From: Shewanella sp. Choline-02u-19
GTDB lineage: Bacteria; Pseudomonadota; Gammaproteobacteria; Enterobacterales; Shewanellaceae
Assembly (NCBI RefSeq): GCF_002836205.1
Contig: NZ_PJBE01000013.1
Location: 186,001 to 250,000, forward strand
Direction: 5' to 3'
Length of the DNA stretch: 64,000 nucleotides
The notes under the pieces were generated by a model, which worked only from the letters and a program-made list of their open reading frames with translations, had not been told where the DNA came from and did no database searches. Below are positions 1 through 8,795 of this stretch, piece by piece (the first letter of the stretch is position 1; every line of letters starts with the position of its first letter). The position numbers and the translations under genes are program-made.

Positions 1-56
1 CCAGCTAGCAGTGCGACAGTAATTGCAGCGGCAGCTGCTGTTTTTAGTAATTTCAT
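1..56 (-). CDS. Secreted protein, N-terminal fragment only
   Basis: Only the first 18 codons lie in the window; the gene runs off the left edge. They read MKLLKTAAAAAITVALLAG, a lysine start followed by an Ala/Leu-rich hydrophobic core, which is a typical Sec signal peptide. The product is therefore probably exported, but its function cannot be judged. The start ATG is the complement of 54-56. Confidence 0.6.
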   Translation of the reverse strand, partial: MKLLKTAAAAAITVALLA

Positions 57-376
57 GTTTTGACCCATCAATAATAGTTATTATAAAACGCTCAATTTTT
101 TGAGCTTCGCAGGTATTCTATACAGCTGTAGATTTGATGAAAATGAATCTCGGTTAACTTGGTGTTTAAGTGTTGTTTTAATGAGCTTTTGTTGTTTGTT
201 GGTAACTGGGTTTGGTTGTTAATGTTGCACTTGAGTGTGTGATGTTGGGCTCCGTATTGGTGGCCATGAGAGGGCTGTGCGATGAGCCGGTGGGATTGGA
301 ACGTGTGGATCACAGTTTCTTTTACTCATGGCTCAGATCATAATGCTGTTTTGTTAATGTGTGGATGGAGATGATA
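57..376. other. Intergenic region between two divergent genes
   Basis: About 320 bases without a convincing gene. It must carry promoters for the secreted protein to the left and the lipoprotein to the right. The only clear structure is a short perfect hairpin at 90-105 (GCTCAA, TTTT, TTGAGC), which would lie in the leader of the leftward gene. The stretch from about 170 to 250 is rich in G and T. The open frames on the minus strand here have no ribosome site or family resemblance. Confidence 0.4.
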
Positions 377-700
377 ATGAGTGTGCGTTTAGCAATGGCT
401 ATAGGGAGCGCTATATTGTTGTTTTGTGGTTGCAGCTCAACGAGCGAGCCGCAATTGAGCCAAGTTTCGCAACTACAGCAAGCACAAGACTGTGATCTAA
501 CTTGGTTTAAAAAAGTTGAAATGCAGATATTAACAGGCGATGACAATGGCCATGGGCCAGATTTAGGCTCGCTTGAGTGGCGTTCTGTGGTGGAGTTTAA
601 GTTAGGCGTACGAGGAGATGAGTGGTTGCCGGAAATAAGCTCTGATTTGTGGTGTCACTATATCGATGAGCATTTTATCAAAAAGGCCGGTGTTGAATAG
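377..700 (+). CDS. Small putative lipoprotein, unknown function
   Basis: The protein has about 107 residues. The N-terminus (MSVRLAMAIGSAILLFCGC) is a short hydrophobic export signal ending in Gly-Cys, which suggests a lipidated cysteine near residue 18, although the lipobox is atypical (Phe-Cys-Gly-Cys). The mature part is acidic and contains four further Trp residues and two further Cys. I recognise no family. The start was moved from the GTG at 359 to the ATG at 377 because GGAG at 367-370 lies six bases before it. It sits alone, pointing at the convergent channel gene. Function unknown. Confidence 0.6.
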   Translation: MSVRLAMAIGSAILLFCGCSSTSEPQLSQVSQLQQAQDCDLTWFKKVEMQILTGDDNGHGPDLGSLEWRSVVEFKLGVRGDEWLPEISSDLWCHYIDEHFIKKAGVE

Positions 701-798
701 AGTCATCAGTATTTAGCGTTTTAATCAGTTTTGTACTCAACTCGAAACACTTATTCATCGAGAATGTTAGTGACAGTAAAGTATAGCGCTATGCAAGG

Positions 799-1695
799 TT
801 AGCGAGAGAGCTTAGTGCTCTGCATAATAGTGGGAGGGCAAATCTGTTGTTTTTTAAATTCTTGCATCACTTTAAGTGTAATATCAGTTTCAAACAGCTT
901 TTCGTATTTAGTGTCGAGAACGTAGGCTTTTAGTGTCAGTTTGATAGCAAAGTAACTGTCACTAATATCTTGTTTGACCAAAACGACAATCGGTTTAGGT
1001 AAGTGGATATAGCGACTCGATGCAGCGGCTTCTCTGATGATGTCGGTCGCGAGTGACAAGTCTTGATCCAGCGCGACATAGAAGGGGATAACCACTTGCA
1101 TGTCTAATGCGCCATAGTTACCACTGACCACCACATCGCTTAGAAACTTACTGTTAGGAATGGTAATAATGTCATCAGTTAAGGTGCACATTCTGACCGA
1201 GCGAAGCCCAATCGTGATGATATCGCCATAATGTCCCTCAAACGTGACTCTATCACCGACTTGAAATGGCCTGTCTATCATTACGGTTAACCCTGCAATA
1301 AAGGAGGCTGCGAGGTCTTTCATCGCAAAGCCGACTGACACTGCTAGTGTGCCGCCAATAAGCGTGAGTACTCTGTCATCGACTCTAAAGCTGAGCATGA
1401 ACACCGAGATCCCAGCGGTCATGTAGACAAAAAACTGGAAAAATGACTGTAGCTTTTGCGCTAACATACGCCTTTGTGCAAATTGACTACTTATTGAGTT
1501 GACAATGTTCTGGGTGAATTTCAACATCAACCAAGCAACAAAAAGCACTAATCCTGAAATGAAAACACCGCTCCATCGAATAAGACTGGCAATGTCAGTT
1601 AGGCTATCCAGATTGGGCGATAGATCTTCTGCTAATGGTTGAAAGCTTATGAATAGCGTCAGCAGAAGCAGCTTTGAGTATCGTTTTAGCATCAT
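799..1695 (-). CDS. MscS-family mechanosensitive ion channel
   Basis: Small-conductance mechanosensitive channel, 298 residues, inner membrane. The N-terminus (about 1-22) looks like a cleavable signal peptide. Hydrophobic helices follow near 38-60 and 85-105, then the pore-lining segment near 108-150 containing Gly-Gly-Thr-Leu-Ala-Val-Ser-Val-Gly-Phe, and the beta domain hallmark DRPFQVGDRV. The cytoplasmic alpha/beta domain with IPNSKFL follows. Members open on membrane tension and release solutes during hypo-osmotic shock. Its ATG ATG directly abuts the TAG of the upstream 785-residue membrane protein, so the two are almost certainly translationally coupled and may work together. The exact gating role is not predictable. 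Confidence 0.88.
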   Translation of the reverse strand: MMLKRYSKLLLLTLFISFQPLAEDLSPNLDSLTDIASLIRWSGVFISGLVLFVAWLMLKFTQNIVNSISSQFAQRRMLAQKLQSFFQFFVYMTAGISVFMLSFRVDDRVLTLIGGTLAVSVGFAMKDLAASFIAGLTVMIDRPFQVGDRVTFEGHYGDIITIGLRSVRMCTLTDDIITIPNSKFLSDVVVSGNYGALDMQVVIPFYVALDQDLSLATDIIREAAASSRYIHLPKPIVVLVKQDISDSYFAIKLTLKAYVLDTKYEKLFETDITLKVMQEFKKQQICPPTIMQSTKLSR

Positions 1696-4053
1696 CTACT
1701 TTACCAGCAAGTGTTGGTTATGCAGTGTATTTGTGATGTACCTAAACCAATGTGAGGATATTTTGGCTTTATCGTCAATTAGCTCGATAAAGCCCCGATT
1801 TTGAAAATAGCGCAGGGTATTTAGCACTTCTGCAAAACCTAGCTGGGTACAAGCGGACAGCTCTTCCGCTGACGCTACCTCTAGCTGGACTATCGCTCGC
1901 AGCACTGCCAACATAGGTTTTGGCATATTCTCAAGCTCCTTGGCATCGGGTGCTTTAAAGATCCTCACAAAGACTTCACCACTGATCTTATCTTGGTGCA
2001 GAGATTGTCTAAAAAAGCGCAATGCAACACTTGGATTACCGTCTGAGTAGTCCCATAGAATACGATAAAACCCCTGTTCTGCTCGTTGCTTTTCTGTTAG
2101 CTCGTGTTCATCCCACTGCTTAGGCAGTTTTAATCCAGCAAAGCTGAGCGCATGCTCGCCATCCATATCAATACGGCTGCTTAATAGCGCTGCAATTTGA
2201 GTTTCACTCCAGCGGGGCATTGCTACCACTTTATCAAACAACAGCCTTTCCCCTCTTGCTCGGTCAACAAAGCGCCAAGCTGATTGTTCTACTCCTAGGA
2301 GTACACCGTGTTGATTACGGCCTCGACGTAATAACTTAGATAGCTTCATTAAGTCAATTAAGCCACCGACCTTAGGGCTAATAATTCGCTGGCAATCATC
2401 GATGCAGAACACAAATCGTTTCTCTGTACTTCTTAGCAGTTGCAGCAGTTCAGTCTCATCGGCGTCTTTAGCTAAACCCAGTGCAGTATTGATTTGTTGC
2501 ACGAGTGGTTGATAACCACCATAAGGGCAGCTTATGTAAATAGCATTTTCGGAGTTTGCTCGGTAGATTACTCTTTTTAGTAGTGTTGTTAGGCCTAAGC
2601 CTCGCTCACTATAAATTAGCGCCATGGCGGGAGTGGGGGCAAGTACATAGCGAGCAATCTCATTGAGCTCAGTGCTGGCGTAATTTTCGATAAGTTCGCT
2701 ATCTTCGTGCCCTGGCTTTACGTAGGAAAAAGTCTCTTCACCTTTTATTCGCACCATATTGGCATTCTGTTTATCAGCTTGGCTCTGCTTCGCCACTTCA
2801 ACTCGAAAAAAATAGGCGATAGCATGCTTAAATGTTTGGTACTTAGATAGCTTATTAAAGAGTTCTTGAAATAGGCGCTGCGAAAAGAGTCTATATACGC
2901 CAATGAGCGTAGCTATAGGGGCTAAAAGAGTCACGGCTTGTCTTTTTATTGCCCAGTCAATATAAGCGGGGTGCTCGTCAGAATGGCTTAACTGTTTAAA
3001 CACCACACTACGCCAATTGGTTAATGTTTTAATTAATAGTATGAGTAATACCAGCAGCATTAAGGTTTTGACCCAAGTGTATATCGTTCCTTGATAGACA
3101 CTCATCTCGGTTGCTTTAAGAATAATACCGGCTGCCATTAGTGTCCAAACCCAATGTTTTACGGTACTAACGCGCAGCTCTACTATCTCAGATTGATTGT
3201 TGTAATGGCTGTGGTGTGAGGTGAATTCAGTGAGCAGTCGAATGATAATGGCTGCCGCAAAACTCCAATTAATGACCACACTCAAATAGTTAATACTATC
3301 GAGGCCGGGCAAGGTCATTAAGGTGTTAATCATAATGCTTAGGGCTGTAAACCAAGCTAAAGGTGCTTGTACTTTATTGAGGTAACGCCAAATTACGTGG
3401 CTAATAGGCTCGCCAGATAGTGGCTTTCTCTTAGTGTTTTTTAATTGAGAAACAATGAGTTTTGGTGCTGTTTTAAGCCACCAAGATAACAGTATGCCGA
3501 TTAAACTGAGTTTGAAAATAAGCACTAATAAAGGAAAGGGTGAGACCTTTAGATCTGTGGTGAATCTGACTAGATGTCTAAACTGGGAGATCAGCTGATA
3601 ATTGATGATCGCTTCGGTGACTTGTGCCTCGAGCAAAAGCTGCCTAACGCCGTCTGGGCCAAAACCTGTAAACTGCTCATTAATATTGACCGATACGTAG
3701 GTTAATAGTTTTGCTTTGTTCTGGCTTAGGCTATCGAGCGATAACTTGGTTTGCTCAATTGCAGGCCAGTCATTAGGGTCTTTGGAGGTTCGAAACTGAC
3801 GTAACTGTTGATTCAGTTGCTTGGCATGAGATTGCTGCTGTTCAAATGTATTGATTAATATATTGGTTGCGCGATTTTGATCGCGATTATCGGCGAGGTG
3901 TTGCTCGGGTAGGGCATTGACTTGGGTCGAAATTGCCTTGCTCTTATCTGTCAATTCTGGAGTATCAAAAGTAGACCAATTAGCCAGAAGGTCAAATGGT
4001 GCGAGTACTAGGGCGCAAAAAAGCAGTTTATTTAGCATCTGTTTTCGCAACAT
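1696..4053 (-). CDS. Large membrane protein with AAA/STAND-like domain, partner of MscS
   Basis: 785 residues. A signal peptide (about 1-24) leads into a Gln-rich, probably coiled-coil periplasmic region (about 40-160). Several membrane segments follow (near 172-193, 235-255, 262-282, 310-345). The C-terminal half resembles an AAA or ExeA-like ATPase: a P-loop-like SERGLGLTTLLKR near 485, in which the usual lysine is leucine, and a Walker B-like FVFCIDDCQRI near 560. The last roughly 80 residues look like a winged helix. The lost P-loop lysine suggests weak or absent ATP hydrolysis, perhaps nucleotide sensing. The gene abuts an MscS channel gene, so I infer one membrane complex. I know no named family for it. 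Confidence 0.7.
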   Translation of the reverse strand: MLRKQMLNKLLFCALVLAPFDLLANWSTFDTPELTDKSKAISTQVNALPEQHLADNRDQNRATNILINTFEQQQSHAKQLNQQLRQFRTSKDPNDWPAIEQTKLSLDSLSQNKAKLLTYVSVNINEQFTGFGPDGVRQLLLEAQVTEAIINYQLISQFRHLVRFTTDLKVSPFPLLVLIFKLSLIGILLSWWLKTAPKLIVSQLKNTKRKPLSGEPISHVIWRYLNKVQAPLAWFTALSIMINTLMTLPGLDSINYLSVVINWSFAAAIIIRLLTEFTSHHSHYNNQSEIVELRVSTVKHWVWTLMAAGIILKATEMSVYQGTIYTWVKTLMLLVLLILLIKTLTNWRSVVFKQLSHSDEHPAYIDWAIKRQAVTLLAPIATLIGVYRLFSQRLFQELFNKLSKYQTFKHAIAYFFRVEVAKQSQADKQNANMVRIKGEETFSYVKPGHEDSELIENYASTELNEIARYVLAPTPAMALIYSERGLGLTTLLKRVIYRANSENAIYISCPYGGYQPLVQQINTALGLAKDADETELLQLLRSTEKRFVFCIDDCQRIISPKVGGLIDLMKLSKLLRRGRNQHGVLLGVEQSAWRFVDRARGERLLFDKVVAMPRWSETQIAALLSSRIDMDGEHALSFAGLKLPKQWDEHELTEKQRAEQGFYRILWDYSDGNPSVALRFFRQSLHQDKISGEVFVRIFKAPDAKELENMPKPMLAVLRAIVQLEVASAEELSACTQLGFAEVLNTLRYFQNRGFIELIDDKAKISSHWFRYITNTLHNQHLLVK

Positions 4054-4120
4054 ATAAGAGTCGTACTCCAGCTGCAGTATTCTTATTTCTCATTATTGAA
4101 AATAGCATAAGTGACAGATT

Positions 4121-4146
4121 TTGCCGATATTTTAGCCTCGTATAAT
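4121..4146 (+). promoter_or_regulatory. Possible promoter of the CobW-type gene
   Basis: A perfect TATAAT lies at 4141-4146, about 117 bases before the GTPase start. The best -35 match, TTGCCG at 4121-4126, gives a short spacer of 14, so the -35 part is doubtful. I found no Zur-type palindrome here, although many COG0523 genes are zinc regulated. Confidence 0.35.
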
Positions 4147-4262
4147 GCCGGATTTGATCATCAGCAGTGTGGATTTAGCATTACTATTTATGGGTTAAGC
4201 AGTGACATCGACCCAAGATCCCGATTAGAATCTCGAGCAACTAGTGCTTATGAGCCACTTTT

Positions 4263-5396
4263 ATGATCCAAAAAATAATTCCTACTAACGTCATTACCGG
4301 CTTTCTTGGCGTTGGTAAAACGTCATTTATTAGGAGCCTGCTAAGCCAAAAGCCTGCAGATGAAGTGTGGGCTGTGTTGGTCAATGAATTTGGCGAGGTC
4401 GGTATTGATGCTGGCCTGCTAGGCGGAGAAACGGAGCAGATACAAATTAAAGAGGTGGCGGGTGGCTGTATGTGCTGTGCTGCAGGTTTACCGATGCAAG
4501 TGGCTATTAACCAGTTAATCGCTAAAGCTAAACCGGATAGATTACTTATCGAACCCACTGGTTTGGGTCACCCTCAAGAGGTGCTTAAGGTATTAACTCA
4601 AGCTCATTATCAGCAAGTGCTAGCGATGAAAACATGTATCACTTTAGTGGATGCAAGAAAGCTCAGCGACAGTCGATATACTCAGCATGATATTTTTAAT
4701 CAGCAGTTACAAGTGGCGGATCTGGTATTAGCGAGTAAGGCCGATTGTTATGAAACACCTCTTATAGAACAATTATCTGACTATATTACGGCCGTAAATA
4801 ATGGTGCTGTTACTCGTGGTTCTAATAGCGACTCAAATAGTAACTCAAGTTATACCAACGCGTGGAAACACCGTGCTATTGAACCCTGGAGTACTAAGCA
4901 GGTTGAGTTGTTAATGCCATCAATAATCGCACGACTCAATCAGCCACATGAGCAGATAGTTAATCAGTGCGAAATACAACAATTAAACGGTTCATCTTTT
5001 GTGATACAGCAACCAGCACGGCTTTTAGATGTTAATTACAGCCCGTTGTTCTCTAAAGAAGCTAAACCACAAGATGTTGAGTTTGACGGACAAGGCATCA
5101 TGTGTAAAACCAAACATGCTGATGGGTTTTACAGTTGTGGCTGGGTATTCGATTTAAGTTATGAATTTGATTTTGATAAGTTATTGCACTTAATTAAAAG
5201 CCTAGAGGTTATTCGTCTTAAAGCCGTGATGATCACCGAAGAGGGGATTGCTGGGTTTAATAGTGTGGACTCTGAGTTATCTATCGTTGAACTTGACGAT
5301 GCGATGGACTCGAGAATTGAGTTGCTGTCTATGTCAAAAATAGACCGTGAGCTTATCGAAGGTGCACTCTTATCGGTTTGTTCGCGACTCGGATAA
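4263..5396 (+). CDS. CobW/COG0523 family GTPase, putative metal chaperone
   Basis: A G3E-class GTPase of 377 residues, cytoplasmic. It has the P-loop GFLGVGKTS near residue 14, the metal-binding GGCMCC motif (CxCC) near 67-72, the conserved IEPTGLGHP stretch near 96, and a guanine-specificity motif SKAD near 158. A CobW C-terminal domain follows. Proteins of this family deliver zinc, cobalt or other metals to target enzymes using GTP. No neighbour here uses cobalt or nitrile, so a zinc-type chaperone is the more likely role, by inference. A Ser/Asn-rich linker (about 181-196) separates the two domains. It stands alone and is transcribed away from the membrane ATPase gene. Confidence 0.85.
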   Translation: MIQKIIPTNVITGFLGVGKTSFIRSLLSQKPADEVWAVLVNEFGEVGIDAGLLGGETEQIQIKEVAGGCMCCAAGLPMQVAINQLIAKAKPDRLLIEPTGLGHPQEVLKVLTQAHYQQVLAMKTCITLVDARKLSDSRYTQHDIFNQQLQVADLVLASKADCYETPLIEQLSDYITAVNNGAVTRGSNSDSNSNSSYTNAWKHRAIEPWSTKQVELLMPSIIARLNQPHEQIVNQCEIQQLNGSSFVIQQPARLLDVNYSPLFSKEAKPQDVEFDGQGIMCKTKHADGFYSCGWVFDLSYEFDFDKLLHLIKSLEVIRLKAVMITEEGIAGFNSVDSELSIVELDDAMDSRIELLSMSKIDRELIEGALLSVCSRLG

Positions 5397-5650
5397 TAAA
5401 CGTCTATTTGAGGACTGTTGATATACATTTTCACTGAGTACAACAGTTTAAGGTAAAGTCGTCCGCGTAGACGTTATGATTAGCGAGGGCTAAACAGGGA
5501 TTAACTTATTAACTTATTAATAATTAGCTGTGAAAGTAAGCGGTAAAAAAGTAGAGTGTTATAAAGGAATCGTTATTATCGATAGGCTGCTGACTTTTTT
5601 AAGCAATGGCAAGTTTATGATATGAAGTTTTATAAAACAGGATGTTAGAA

Positions 5651-6763
5651 ATGAAATTATTCTCTAAAACGATATTGGCCACAGCATTATCCGTGACAAT
5701 GTTTGCCGCTAGCCCACTATCAGCCTCAGAGTTTGGCGATACCTATAAGGCCTACAATGAGGCAGTGGCAGCAGAGAACAGTGCTGATATTGAGACCTAT
5801 GCGCTTAAGGCTTATCAACTTGGTAAACAAAAGTTTGCATCAGATAGCCTTGATATTGCCATGCTTGCCCTCAATGCTGCGGATGCATTAATCCTAAATG
5901 TACCGAAAAGTACTTATGCCGAAGAAAATGCCGCAAAGGCCAAGAAGCTCAAGCAGCAGGCATTTGAGCTTTATAAGGTTGCACTGGTTAACTACACCAA
6001 AAGCTACGGTGATGAAGCGGTTGAACTTATAGATCCTTTGATGGGATTAGCTGACTCCAGTAGTAAAAAAGATGCTCGTGAGTATTTAGATGATGCATTG
6101 GATATTGCAGAAGATTCTGATGACGTATTGCTGCTAGCCGATACCCAAATGGCCTACTTTAAAGTGCTAAAAAACACTCGCTATTACAGCCGTAAAGTAC
6201 GTGATTACGCAATAGAGGCCTATGCAGGCTATAAAGAAGTACTTCCTGAAAATTCAATGAAACGAGTTTTAGCCGCTTTTACCGTTGGCTCGATTGAATA
6301 TGCGGAGAAACATTATGATGCCGCTGAGGTAGCATTACTCTATGTGATTAAGCAGTTTGAAGCTTTGGACTTTGATCATCCGTATGAATTGGCTGCACAT
6401 GCTAAGTTAGTTGAGATTTATGAAATCCAAGGCGAAAGTGATAAGTCCACTCAGCATTGTATTGCTATTGGCAGTATGAAGCCTTGGAGTACAGAGCAGG
6501 AGCAAACACCGCTGTTTAGAGTGCCGCCTAAGTACCCTATGTCATCCTTGAAAAGAAGACAGGAGGGCTGGAGCCAAGTCAGCTTTACTGTTAATGAAAT
6601 GGGTTTTGTGGTTGATCCGGTTATTATGGATTCTAAAGGGGGTTCAGCTTTTAATAAAAGCACACTTAAGGCATTAAAGAAATGGCGTTATGCGCCTAAA
6701 TTTGTAGATGGTAAAGCGGTTGCTGCAAATTCGACGGTACAGTTAGATTATAAAATACAGTAA
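5651..6763 (+). CDS. Periplasmic protein with C-terminal TonB domain
   Basis: About 370 residues. It begins with a signal peptide (MKLFSKTILATALSVTMFA, cut near AAS-PLSA-SE), not the usual uncleaved TonB anchor. The middle (about 30-270) is helical and resembles TPR-like repeats. The last 80 residues form a TonB C-terminal fold, with PPKYP near 293, the glycine/valine strand region FTVNEMGFVVDPVI and the ending KKWRYAPKF. Such secreted proteins cannot take proton-motive energy from ExbBD alone; a role in envelope assembly or as a periplasmic adaptor is inferred. The start at 5651 is preferred over 5642 because AGGA lies eight bases before it. Confidence 0.75.
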   Translation: MKLFSKTILATALSVTMFAASPLSASEFGDTYKAYNEAVAAENSADIETYALKAYQLGKQKFASDSLDIAMLALNAADALILNVPKSTYAEENAAKAKKLKQQAFELYKVALVNYTKSYGDEAVELIDPLMGLADSSSKKDAREYLDDALDIAEDSDDVLLLADTQMAYFKVLKNTRYYSRKVRDYAIEAYAGYKEVLPENSMKRVLAAFTVGSIEYAEKHYDAAEVALLYVIKQFEALDFDHPYELAAHAKLVEIYEIQGESDKSTQHCIAIGSMKPWSTEQEQTPLFRVPPKYPMSSLKRRQEGWSQVSFTVNEMGFVVDPVIMDSKGGSAFNKSTLKALKKWRYAPKFVDGKAVAANSTVQLDYKIQ

Positions 6764-6789
6764 TTACAAACTACATTATTAAACGGTAT

Positions 6790-6824
6790 AAAAAGCTGAG
6801 GTGACTCAAAAGTGAGCACCTCAG
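6790..6824 (-). terminator. Terminator of the lactate operon
   Basis: CTGAGGTG-A-CTCA pairs across an AAAG loop with TGAG-CACCTCAG (6796-6824), leaving one bulged base. On the minus strand the hairpin is followed by CTTTTT, fitting Rho-independent termination just after lldG. Confidence 0.7.
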
Positions 6825-6839
6825 TGTCATTATGTATGA

Positions 6840-7409
6840 CTAGGTTAAATACACGTTTAAACTACAGGCGCCATGCGCGCCCACAACCAGTGCTTGCTCA
6901 ATATCTGCCGTTTTAGAAGGTCCAGCGATAAACGTGCCAAACTCCCCTGGTGCTAATGTCATTAAACTAGTGGCTTGATGCATATTGGCAACAATGCTTT
7001 TAGCTTCTATCACTAGCAATAGATTTTCACAAATGAACGGCGTCACCCGGTGGCCCAGATTCTTGGTATTTACCCAGATAGCACCATTTTCTGCTACACC
7101 ACAATCCCCAGGGATCACCGCATAGTCGATATCTCTTAGTTCATGAGCCGTAGCGCTGACCTCACGGTTACCACTAATGCCCTCAACCATAGAGATAACT
7201 TGCATACCTTGAGCAATGTGCTCATCGACAGTGGTTTGCAAATTAACTAAGCCACCTTCGCGATGAAGAGTACCTGCAACCGTTATTAAGTTAGCTTCGA
7301 ACTGGCCAACTAAATCGTCAATACGTGGTGCAACATCAATAGTCGGCATAGCGTGTGGTGCCATAGCGGCACTTTTTAATGCATTTAAAATATGTTGTTT
7401 GCTAGACAT
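6840..7409 (-). CDS. lldG: Lactate utilization protein LldG (LutC family)
   Basis: 189 residues, LUD/LutC domain family. It is the third subunit of the LldEFG (LutABC) complex that oxidises L-lactate to pyruvate and passes electrons to the quinone pool. Family-like stretches include CGVAENGAIWVN near 98-109 and LAPGEFGTFIAGPSKTADIEQ near 150-170, the usual C-terminal signature. It lies four bases after lldF on the same strand and is the last gene of the cluster, followed by a good terminator. The position and family make the call firm; how this subunit contributes chemically is not clear from sequence. Confidence 0.92.
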   Translation of the reverse strand: MSSKQHILNALKSAAMAPHAMPTIDVAPRIDDLVGQFEANLITVAGTLHREGGLVNLQTTVDEHIAQGMQVISMVEGISGNREVSATAHELRDIDYAVIPGDCGVAENGAIWVNTKNLGHRVTPFICENLLLVIEAKSIVANMHQATSLMTLAPGEFGTFIAGPSKTADIEQALVVGAHGACSLNVYLT

Positions 7410-7413
7410 GTTA

Positions 7414-8787
7414 TTAGCCTCTATTTTTCTTAAACCAAGCTTCGAAGCTTGAGTTCGGTGCCACTGGGAGCTCGCGATATTTGCCCCATGCGCCTGAGAA
7501 AGGTTTTAGTAAACTGCCGGGGAGTATTTTTAACGCCATACGGGCAATACCCATTGAACAGTTGAGCGCGGTTTCACTGGCCATAAACTTACCGACTAAT
7601 GGCATGTAATTGGATTTACCGTAAGGCAATTTACCGGCTTCAGCTTTAAGTCTTCGATGGTGGTGAATAATCTTGTCTAACGGCACTTTTGTTGGGCATA
7701 CATAGGAGCAGCTGCCACACAAGGTACATGCCCACGCGATAGAGTTAGTATCATCATGCTGAGCACCCACAGCGATACCGATAGGACCTGGGATGGTGTA
7801 GTTGTAACTGTGTCCACCAGAACGACGATAAACAGGACACGTATTTAGACAACCACCACAGCGAATACATTTTAGCGCTTCCGCGAGGATCTTATCTTTG
7901 AGCATATCAGTACGGCCATTATCGACAATAATGACATGCATTTCACCGCCGTCCTGTGGACCACGATAGAAAGAGCTGTAAGTGGTGATTGGTTGACCTG
8001 TGGCGTTTCTCGCTAAGGTACGCAGTATTACCGCGGCACTCTCTAGGTTGGGTACAACCTTGTCAATTCCCATAGAGTGTAACTGCAATTTGGGTAAGTT
8101 AGCTCCCATATCAGCGTTACCTTCGTTGGTACATACCACCACGGCGCCTTGGTCTGCAATCGCCATATTAACGCCGGTCATTGCGGCATCGGCAGACAGA
8201 AATTTCTCACGTAGGTGTTGGCGAGCTGCACGCGTTAAGTAAAGTGGGTCAGAGGCACCAGCATTAGTGCCGAGCTTCTCATGGAATAGATCACCCACTT
8301 CCTCTTTTTTCATATGGATAGCCGGTACCACAATATGTGACGGTGGCATTTCAGCTAGCTGAATAATACGTTCACCTAAATCAGTATCGATAACTTCAAT
8401 GCCACGCTCTTCCAAATATGGATTCATGTGGCACTCTTCGGTGAGCATCGATTTAGATTTGACTACCTTCTTTACGTGATGCTTGGCCAAGATCTCATGC
8501 ACAATACGGTTGTGTTCTGCGCCATCTTTAGCCCAGTGCACCTTTATATTATTCTTAATACAGTTTTGTTCAAACTCTTCTAAATACTCTGTCAAATGGG
8601 TCAGTGTATGCAGTTTCATCTCTGAGCCGATTTGACGTAACTGTTCCCATTCTGGAATGCTTCCGGCAGCACGATCGCGCTTTTCGCGCAGTGTCCACAA
8701 TGCTTTAGAGTGCCAATCAACGCGAGATTCGTCTTTGCAGAATATCTCCGCTTTATGGGCATGAACGTTAGATTTTGAAGTCGACAT
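7414..8787 (-). CDS. lldF: Lactate oxidation iron-sulfur protein LldF (LutB family)
   Basis: 457 residues. The N-terminal two thirds are a LUD domain. The C-terminal part holds two ferredoxin-like cysteine sets, CIRCGGCLNTCPVYR near 310 and CTLCGSCSYVCPTKVP near 353, which bind two [4Fe-4S] clusters. LldF carries electrons in the LldEFG L-lactate dehydrogenase complex at the inner face of the membrane. It lies eight bases after lldE and four before lldG, so the three genes form one unit. Length and cysteine pattern are normal for the family. Confidence 0.94.
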   Translation of the reverse strand: MSTSKSNVHAHKAEIFCKDESRVDWHSKALWTLREKRDRAAGSIPEWEQLRQIGSEMKLHTLTHLTEYLEEFEQNCIKNNIKVHWAKDGAEHNRIVHEILAKHHVKKVVKSKSMLTEECHMNPYLEERGIEVIDTDLGERIIQLAEMPPSHIVVPAIHMKKEEVGDLFHEKLGTNAGASDPLYLTRAARQHLREKFLSADAAMTGVNMAIADQGAVVVCTNEGNADMGANLPKLQLHSMGIDKVVPNLESAAVILRTLARNATGQPITTYSSFYRGPQDGGEMHVIIVDNGRTDMLKDKILAEALKCIRCGGCLNTCPVYRRSGGHSYNYTIPGPIGIAVGAQHDDTNSIAWACTLCGSCSYVCPTKVPLDKIIHHHRRLKAEAGKLPYGKSNYMPLVGKFMASETALNCSMGIARMALKILPGSLLKPFSGAWGKYRELPVAPNSSFEAWFKKNRG

Positions 8788-8795
8788 GTCTGCTC

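Noticed and set aside
92..546. Two minus-strand frames near the left end
   Set aside because: One crosses the promoter gap and the other lies opposite the lipoprotein gene; neither has a ribosome site or recognisable content.
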